Assembly (NCBI GenBank): GCA_028713205.1
Contig: JAQTOZ010000004.1
Location: 1 to 42,285 of the forward strand
Source: Candidatus Omnitrophota bacterium
GTDB taxonomy: Bacteria > Omnitrophota > Omnitrophia > Omnitrophales > Aquincolibacteriaceae
Direction: 5' to 3'
DNA: 42,285 nt
The position numbers and the translations under genes were made by a program. The notes below the pieces were generated by a model. The model was not told where the DNA came from and did not search any database. It was given only the letters and a program-made list of their open reading frames with translations. Of this stretch, positions 38,909 through 42,285 are shown one piece after another. The number at the start of each line of letters is the position of its first letter. The first letter of the stretch is position 1.

Positions 38909-41184
38909 TCCTCCAATGGCTCCTTCAGGCTTTCGAGAATATTTTCCATCTGCGTCATTTCGGTCAGAGACAGAAGAAATGAAAGAGTCGATTCAGCACC
39001 TTGATTAAGATTTACCCGGTTAATATGCAGCCCGTCACAGCATCCACCCGTCACCGGGCTATATAGGGGAATGCCTAGATCATTGCGTCCGAGGAACCAC
39101 TGAAAAGCATTTAGGGCCTTCTCATACCACGTCCTGTCTTTTGTGATGCGATAGGCTTCGAGGCATGCTGAAACGGTGGCATAGGCTTCTATCGGTTGCT
39201 GGTCAAAGATAGGTTTGACCCCGCCGCGACGATATTCGCCATCTGAGCCTACCGGCTGAAACTGACCGCGAGTCGAAGTCTGTATCTTTACGAGCCAGCT
39301 TAGAGCCTCGATTCCCGTTTTCAGCATTTCTTCATTGCCCAGATCGTGTCCACTTAAAAAAAGAGCGTGGGGCAATTTGGCGTCGCAATATGTCAAAGAT
39401 GACTCAAACCATCGCCATTCAGCGTCGCTATTTGCTTTGTAAAGATCGTGAAGCCGCGCAACAAGTGTTTGCATACAGTTACGGGCGAGTCTGTCTCCGT
39501 GGAAGCGCTGCAAATATTCATGTATCCCGAGCAATATAAAAGCCCATGCGCGCGGCGAAGTAAATGATGCCGAGGAAGCAAGAGCTTTCTCAAAAAGCTC
39601 AACCAACATTTGCACATATCCTTCGTTTTTAGACCGCCCTATGCAAGTGCCGATAGCCCACAGCGCCCTTCCGTGGCAGTCTTCGCTGGGCATCTCTTTT
39701 TTCCAATTTCGCTGGAAAGTCAGAAAATTTCTGAATCGGCCGATTGAAGGATCCCACGCGTAGTTAATAAACCCAAGGTAGCAACTCGCGAGATCATTGA
39801 TCTTAAGAGGATTAATGATGCCGAGGTTTTCAAGCAGTACGGCGAGAATAAGTGCTCGCGCATTGTCGTCTGTGCAATAACCTTCGGAAAAGTTGGGGAC
39901 ATTGAATGTGGCATGCTGAAAGACCCCGATGGAATCGGTCATCCTAACGAGATGATCCAGCTTGATGTCGGGCAATACGTGAATCTGTTGTTCAAGAGGG
40001 TACATTTTTATCTTCATTTTCGACGGGGGATATCTCCTAATCCTGGATTCTTCAAAGATCGACGCATATTTAAACAACACATTGGGCCAGGTCATTTCGC
40101 GGCCCAAAAGATAGGCATTCTTGCGCATCGCGTTACGTTCACTTTCGTTACCGATAAGCCTCATAATCGCCTCTCCCATCGCGTTCGAATCGTTGAACGG
40201 CACAATAATACCCTTACCGTCGCTCAGCAGTTCGGCGGCATGCCAGTAGGGGGTCGAGATAACCGCATTTCCTGCACCGAACGAATAGGAAAGCGTCCCG
40301 GAAACGACCTGCGCTTCCTCATGGTATGGAGTAATGTAGATATCAGCGAGTACGAGCAGCTCTTTGAGTTCTTCAGGAGATACAAATCGGTCATGAAAAA
40401 TAACATTCCCCGAAATTTTAAGATCATCGCAAAGGCGTTGTAAAAAAATTCTGTATGCTTCGCCCTCATGCCTTAACAGGTGGGGATGCGTAGCTCCGAC
40501 GATGATGTATACCACATTCGGATATTCTTTGATGACTTGAGGAAGCGTGCGCAGGACAATCTCGATTCCCTTATGCGGTGCGAGTAATCCGAACGTCAGG
40601 AGCGCAGTCTTGCCTTCGACCCCATATTGGTCTTTGTAAAAATTGGGATCGATAAAAGGAACGTCGGGTATCCCGTGCGGGATCAATTGTATCTTAGATC
40701 CGTGTATCTTATTTACCTCCTGAAGTATGTCGACGGCTTTTTGAGTCATTACAACCACATACTCGGATAGGGCGATCAGTTCATCCATAACACGTCTTTG
40801 GCGCGCCGATGGATTTTGCAGTACCGTATGCAAGGTAGTTACGATGGGCATCTTCAATTGACGCAATAACGCCAATATATAACCGCCTGCGTCGCCTCCA
40901 AAAATACCGAATTCGTGCTGAACGCAGACAACATCTATATCGTTCAGGTTGAGGAAATCCGCTGCCGCTTTGTACGAGGCTATGTCCTGCTCCTTGATCT
41001 CGAGACGTACCCGCTCAGGGTAACTGTAGCCTTCTTCGATGTCTGTAACAGGTATCGCGAATACTTGAACGGACGGGTTTTGAGCTGCAAATGTCTCGCA
41101 GAGGTCCGTGGTAAATGTCGCGATACCACAATGCCTCGGAAGATAATTGCCGATAAAAGCTATCTTCTTGATATTATTGGCCAT
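38905..41184 (-). CDS. Fusion: GT4-type glycosyltransferase plus C-terminal alpha/alpha-toroid-like domain
   Basis: N-terminal GT-B: AFIGNYLPRHCGIATFTTDL, VVCVQHEFGIFGG, LLTFGLLAPHKGIEIVL, EAQVVSGTLSYSFGAGNAVISTPYWHAAELLSDGKGIIVPF. Helical C-terminal half FSEGYCTDDNARALILAVLLENLG...GRALWAIG. Confidence 0.82.
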   Translation of the reverse strand: MANNIKKIAFIGNYLPRHCGIATFTTDLCETFAAQNPSVQVFAIPVTDIEEGYSYPERVRLEIKEQDIASYKAAADFLNLNDIDVVCVQHEFGIFGGDAGGYILALLRQLKMPIVTTLHTVLQNPSARQRRVMDELIALSEYVVVMTQKAVDILQEVNKIHGSKIQLIPHGIPDVPFIDPNFYKDQYGVEGKTALLTFGLLAPHKGIEIVLRTLPQVIKEYPNVVYIIVGATHPHLLRHEGEAYRIFLQRLCDDLKISGNVIFHDRFVSPEELKELLVLADIYITPYHEEAQVVSGTLSYSFGAGNAVISTPYWHAAELLSDGKGIIVPFNDSNAMGEAIMRLIGNESERNAMRKNAYLLGREMTWPNVLFKYASIFEESRIRRYPPSKMKIKMYPLEQQIHVLPDIKLDHLVRMTDSIGVFQHATFNVPNFSEGYCTDDNARALILAVLLENLGIINPLKINDLASCYLGFINYAWDPSIGRFRNFLTFQRNWKKEMPSEDCHGRALWAIGTCIGRSKNEGYVQMLVELFEKALASSASFTSPRAWAFILLGIHEYLQRFHGDRLARNCMQTLVARLHDLYKANSDAEWRWFESSLTYCDAKLPHALFLSGHDLGNEEMLKTGIEALSWLVKIQTSTRGQFQPVGSDGEYRRGGVKPIFDQQPIEAYATVSACLEAYRITKDRTWYEKALNAFQWFLGRNDLGIPLYSPVTGGCCDGLHINRVNLNQGAESTLSFLLSLTEMTQMENILESLKEPLEE

Positions 41185-41199
41185 AATTTTTATTTTTGA

Positions 41200-41478
41200 C
41201 TATTTCCGTTTCCTTTCTATATCTCGTTCGTGACATGTTCCTATCTGTACCTCGATTAACTTTAATCCCTTGTTGCTTGTGTTGCGCAATTGGTGCCATT
41301 GTCGATTATGCACTATCTTTACTTTGCGGCTATCAAGGAATACCCACGTTTCGCTTCTGTGTCGATGCCTTTGCAAACTTGTTTTCTCGAATGGCTTGAG
41401 ATATAAGAGTTTAACCTTAAATCCGTTTCCTTTTACAAGAACGATATACCATCCCCACGCCTTAAGAACTTTTTTCAT
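41200..41478 (-). CDS. Minimal cupin resembling the C-terminal domain of mannose-6-phosphate isomerase / mannose-1-P guanylyltransferase
   Basis: KAWGWYIVLVKGNGFKVKLLYLKPFEKTSLQRHRHRSETWVFLD...NRQWHQLRNTSNKGLKLIEVQIG. Confidence 0.7.
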   Translation of the reverse strand: MKKVLKAWGWYIVLVKGNGFKVKLLYLKPFEKTSLQRHRHRSETWVFLDSRKVKIVHNRQWHQLRNTSNKGLKLIEVQIGTCHERDIERKRK

Positions 41479-41889
41479 TTATTACCCAAGTACTCAGCGT
41501 TTTGTTCTATGATAAGCTAGTGGCCAATCATAGTTTGCATGTCCATTTTAAAACTGATTATATCAAGGAAGAGCGAAATACTGAAGAAGTAATCAGGGAA
41601 ACCTCGTCGATCATTACCCACTTAGTAAAATCCTTGAGGATCATCCAGTCGGAATAAACGAATACTCGGATAAATACCCTGGAAATAACTGCAGTACGAA
41701 ATAAGTACATGCCTGAAATTGATGAGCGAGATAGGCCGGGTATGACCTCATAACCCGTAATCAGACAAAAGGACATTCGTGAATTTTCGCTACGTAAACC
41801 GAGTCTGAAACCCAATTCCTGGACTGGGGTTGGCTTGGACCAGCTTGAACAACCTCGTATTGTAACAGGAAGATTATAAAGAGATTGCG

Positions 41890-41955
41890 GCAGGATTGCT
41901 GCAAGTTTTGGCTGGGATTAAAACTGGGGAAAAAGAGATGGAGCGGTATACGGGA
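41890..41955. repeat. 66 bp direct repeat, copy C, ending in the tRNA-Gly-like 3' fragment
   Basis: gcaggattgctgcaagttttggctgggattaaaactggggaaaaagagatggagcggtatacggga. Confidence 0.95.
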
Positions 41956-41968
41956 ATCGGCGTCTCCG

Positions 41969-42006
41969 CACCGATAAGCGAATCTTTCTCAAGATTCATC
42001 GGTGCT
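41969..42006. repeat. Long hairpin (8 + 7 bp arms with 4 nt bulge)
   Basis: gcaccgat-aagc-gaatctt-tctc-aagattc-atcggtgc. Confidence 0.85.
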
Positions 42007-42148
42007 CCGGTCGGCCATCCGCCGGCTCGAATGCGTTCAGTGCTCCCAGGAGGTCGCACCTCTATTGAAAGGGCTCGCCGGCTCCTATTCGATTCCCGTG
42101 TCGAACGCCGTAGACGGCTTTCCTTGTGATTTAATTCTGTTTGCTTCC

Positions 42149-42175
42149 CGCACCGAATCCGTTCGATTCGGTGCG
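42149..42175. repeat. Perfect 11 bp hairpin
   Basis: cgcaccgaatc-cgttc-gattcggtgcg. Confidence 0.85.
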
Positions 42176-42209
42176 CTCCAATCACACCGCGCGTTCCGCG
42201 TTGTGTATT

Positions 42210-42228
42210 GGAGCGGGATACGGGAACC
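42210..42228 (-). repeat. tRNA-Gly 3'-end-like fragment, copy D
   Basis: + reads ggagcgggatacgggaacc. Confidence 0.55.
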
Positions 42229-42285
42229 TCAACTGAATTTATTATAATCGCAGATGGCTTATAATGTTATGAAAATTTGCGGAAT

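Noticed and set aside
41558-41815. 85 aa - strand ORF in the gap upstream of the mini-cupin
   Set aside because: No family resemblance, no convincing SD; treated as non-coding.
35381-42228. Intact tRNA-Gly genes at the repeat cores
   Set aside because: None of the four copies has a matching 5' acceptor strand, D-arm or anticodon arm at the right distance; only 3'-end-like fragments are visible.
41874-42247. ORFs over repeats C/D (103, 77 and 81 aa)
   Set aside because: Run through hairpins and the tRNA-like core; typical spurious ORFs of tRNA-fragment repeats.

Overview
The window is gene-dense, Gram-negative-type bacterial chromosome. The lineage cannot be fixed from sequence alone. The left part (about 2-34200) is mostly core and conserved genes. 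In order it contains: the 3' end of an RNase E/G gene; a tightly packed + strand run (rmuC, pcm, a Lys-rich EF-Tu-domain-2-like protein, a zinc-ribbon protein, an MFS transporter, a CCA/poly(A) polymerase, an AsmA-like protein, an ACT protein, def); and then long - strand runs. The - strand runs are yqeY, a MoxR/DUF58/BatA/BatB-C 'aerotolerance' cluster with a striking poly-Q tract, dnaK, hisI-trpEGDCF followed directly by a cytosolic histidine kinase and a sigma54-type response regulator, efp, a W-motif repeat protein of unknown function, and a Czc-type heavy-metal RND operon headed by two small secreted putative metal binders. The right part (about 34040-42285) looks accessory. It holds a DsrE-like gene remnant, an aminotransferase, a three-gene cassette that looks nitric-oxide responsive (Rrf2/NsrR-like, hemerythrin, YgbA-like) with a strong promoter and dyad operator, and a mannan-type cassette (mini-cupin, GT4-toroid fusion, GH130). 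Four same-orientation copies of a 17-19 bp sequence resembling a tRNA-Gly 3' end, two of them inside a 66 bp direct repeat, lie between these accessory modules. This modular, tRNA-fragment-bounded layout is the most interesting signal in the window. All family calls are from reading the translations; no database search was run.
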